Of a stretch of DNA of 7,873 bases, positions 6,502 to 7,873 are shown piece after piece. The translations under genes were made by a program, and so were the position numbers. How positions within the stretch are numbered: the first letter of the stretch is position 1; the number at the start of each line of letters is the position of its first letter. This DNA is from Lachnospiraceae bacterium (GTDB lineage Bacteria > Bacillota > Clostridia > Lachnospirales > Lachnospiraceae), in assembly GCA_021205045.1 (NCBI GenBank), contig JAJPYH010000313.1, positions 1 through 7,873 of the forward strand, in the 5' to 3' direction. Under the pieces are notes generated by a model. That model ran no database searches, was not told the DNA's origin, and was given only the letters and a program-made list of their open reading frames with translations.

Positions 6502-7614
6502 TTATTTTTGTGATTTTCCGTCAAAACTGTTTAACGCTTCGACGACTCTCTCCTGCTCATCAGCTGTCATACCGGTATACATGGGAATGGACAGCACTTC
6601 ATTGGCATATTGCTCCGTGATGGGAAAGCTCCCCGGACCAAAGCCAAGATACTGATAGGCCTCGGAGAGATGGGGCGGGATCGGATAATGAATGATGGTG
6701 CCGATCTGCCTTTCCTCCAGGTGCTGAATCAGCGCGTCTCTGTCAGTGCAGCGAATCACATACTGATGCCAGATGCTGTGGGTGCCGGGGCGCTCCCTGG
6801 GCAGGATGATGTTCTCATTCTGAATATGGGAGCTGTAGTAATCCGCCAGCTGCCGGCGTTCCTCATTCAGATCGTCCAGATGGGACAGTCTGACTCTCAG
6901 AAGTCCGGCCTGCAGCTCATCCAGGCGGGAGTTGGTGCCCACGATTTTATTGTAATACCTTTTCTCACTGCCGTAGTTGCGCAGAACCTTAAAGTCGGCA
7001 GCGATCTGCGGATCGTTTGTGGTGATGGCGCCGCCGTCCCCGAAAGCGCCCAGATTTTTGGAGGGATAAAAGGAAAAGCAGCCGATGTCGCCGAAGGTCC
7101 CGGATTTCTGTCCCTGAAAGGCGGAGCCGTGGGACTGGGCGCAGTCCTCCACCAGACGCAGGTGATATTTGCGGCAGAGACTGACTACCTCGTCCATTCT
7201 GGCATTGTGGCCGTAAAGGTGCACTACCAGCACAGCCTTTGTCCTGGGGGTGATCAGGGCCTCCATCCTGGCGGTATCTATCTGATAATATTCGTCCGGT
7301 TCTACAAAAACAGGCGTAGCGCCGTTGATGGTGATGCCCATGACGCTGGCAATATATGTATTACCCTGCACCAGCACCTCATCCCCGGGGCCGATGCCCA
7401 GCACGCGGAAAGCCATCCATAAAGAGTCCAGGCCGTTGCCTACGCCCACGCAGTATTTGCTGCCGCACCAGGCGGCGAATTCCTCTTCAAAGGAGGAGAC
7501 CTCTTTGCCAAGGACATACCAGCCGGAGCGCAGTACCTCAAGTGCCTTGTCCTCGAATTCTTTTTGATATTGAAAAAAGCCTCTGTCCATACGGTTGGGC
7601 TGTATTCGTTCCAT
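6502..7614 (-). CDS. DegT/DnrJ/EryC1/StrS sugar aminotransferase (FdtB/QdtB-like)
   Basis: PLP-dependent aminotransferase of nucleotide-linked keto sugars; 370 residues from the ATG at 7614. Family motifs in order: SGWYVLGKEVSSFEEEFA (30-47), GVGNGLDSL (57-65), GDEVLVQGNTYIAS (77-90), VHLYGH (131-136), VEDCAQSHGS (155-164, D157 expected to bind the PLP ring nitrogen), FSFYPSKNLGAFGDGG (180-195, K186 the Schiff-base lysine), LRNYGSEKRYYN and NSRLDELQA. With the ketoisomerase downstream it most likely makes a dTDP-3-amino-3,6-dideoxyhexose such as Fuc3N or Qui3N (inference). An upstream in-frame ATG at 7701 has a better ribosome site (AGGAG, 9 nt away) and would add 29 residues (399 total). I chose 7614, preceded by GGGGGAAAAT, because the family N-terminus begins there and the extension does not look protein-like. 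Confidence 0.9.
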   Translation of the reverse strand: MERIQPNRMDRGFFQYQKEFEDKALEVLRSGWYVLGKEVSSFEEEFAAWCGSKYCVGVGNGLDSLWMAFRVLGIGPGDEVLVQGNTYIASVMGITINGATPVFVEPDEYYQIDTARMEALITPRTKAVLVVHLYGHNARMDEVVSLCRKYHLRLVEDCAQSHGSAFQGQKSGTFGDIGCFSFYPSKNLGAFGDGGAITTNDPQIAADFKVLRNYGSEKRYYNKIVGTNSRLDELQAGLLRVRLSHLDDLNEERRQLADYYSSHIQNENIILPRERPGTHSIWHQYVIRCTDRDALIQHLEERQIGTIIHYPIPPHLSEAYQYLGFGPGSFPITEQYANEVLSIPMYTGMTADEQERVVEALNSFDGKSQK

Positions 7615-7766
7615 ATTTTCCCCCGGGTATAAGCTGTAATAAACAGTAAACGGCCTTTGTACATAGTGATGTCCGCGTCTGCGGGCATGTCCATTTACCA
7701 TGGCGCAGATCTCCTGATGAAATCCATGAAAAACAGGGGACTTTCAGGCATGCCGCACCGAATTTC

Positions 7767-7795
7767 ATGGTACACGAAACAATCTCTTTTGTCAA
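7767..7795 (-). promoter_or_regulatory. Predicted sigma-70-type promoter of the amino-sugar operon
   Basis: Read on the - strand, a perfect -35 TTGACA (7790-7795) is followed after exactly 17 nt by TACCAT (7767-7772), a four-of-six match to the -10 consensus. Transcription would start near 7760, giving a leader of about 60 nt to the ATG at 7701 or 146 nt to the ATG at 7614. It faces the aminotransferase, ketoisomerase and glycosyltransferase genes. Confidence 0.5.
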
Positions 7796-7873
7796 GATTC
7801 GCAATATAGAAACGGGCGGTGTTATAAGCCATTTATGATAATGTCCTTATATACCACAAGAGAAAATGTCCCA

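Noticed and set aside
7840..7871. AATGTCC repeated at 7840-7846 and 7865-7871 as a possible operator pair upstream of the amino-sugar operon.
   Set aside because: Seven bases with 18 nt between copies is weak, and it lies upstream of the predicted promoter at the window edge.

Overview
The window looks like a chromosomal segment of an anaerobic Firmicute, probably a gut-type Lachnospiraceae or related Clostridia. The grounds are the G+C-rich codon use, strong AGGAGG-type ribosome binding sites, and the style of the protein sequences. No rRNA or other taxonomic marker is present, so this is an inference.

Left half, + strand (138-4660): two consecutive small/large subunit pairs of the aconitase-superfamily isomerases (3-isopropylmalate dehydratase / homoaconitase / dimethylmalate dehydratase type). 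Pair 1 is 138-632 (small) and 712-1971 (large). A 28-codon ORF lies between them and overlaps both by 4 nt. Pair 2 is 2283-2774 (small) and 2922-4175 (large). The two pairs are separated by a 61-bp tandem repeat (3.4 copies, 1973-2184). Both pairs keep the Fe-S cysteines and the small-subunit swivel motif. Both depart from the usual LeuCD signatures: SSREQAP instead of SSREHAP, different specificity loops (YLLY and YLAL), and SCNNGR in large subunit 1. They are divergent from each other and neither is clearly the housekeeping leucine enzyme. The second large subunit overlaps by 4 nt (ATGA) with a GtrA-like four-helix membrane protein (4172-4660).

Middle (4722-4763): a 13-bp perfect hairpin flanked by A and T runs serves as a bidirectional terminator between converging transcription units.

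Right half, - strand (7614 down to 4763): a sugar aminotransferase of the DegT/DnrJ/EryC1/StrS family, an FdtA/QdtA-like cupin 3,4-ketoisomerase, and a GT2 family (GtrB/DPM1-like) polyprenyl-phosphate glycosyltransferase. A sigma-70-like promoter lies upstream at 7767-7795. These genes fit synthesis of a dTDP-3-amino-3,6-dideoxyhexose and lipid-linked sugar transfer for a surface glycan. GtrA is the usual partner of a GtrB-type transferase.

The transferase gene is broken by a 113-bp miniature inverted-repeat element with 12-bp perfect terminal repeats and an 8-bp target duplication. Removing 121 bp in silico restores a continuous 325-residue protein. The points most worth following up are this insertion, the doubled divergent isomerase pairs, and the nested small ORF.
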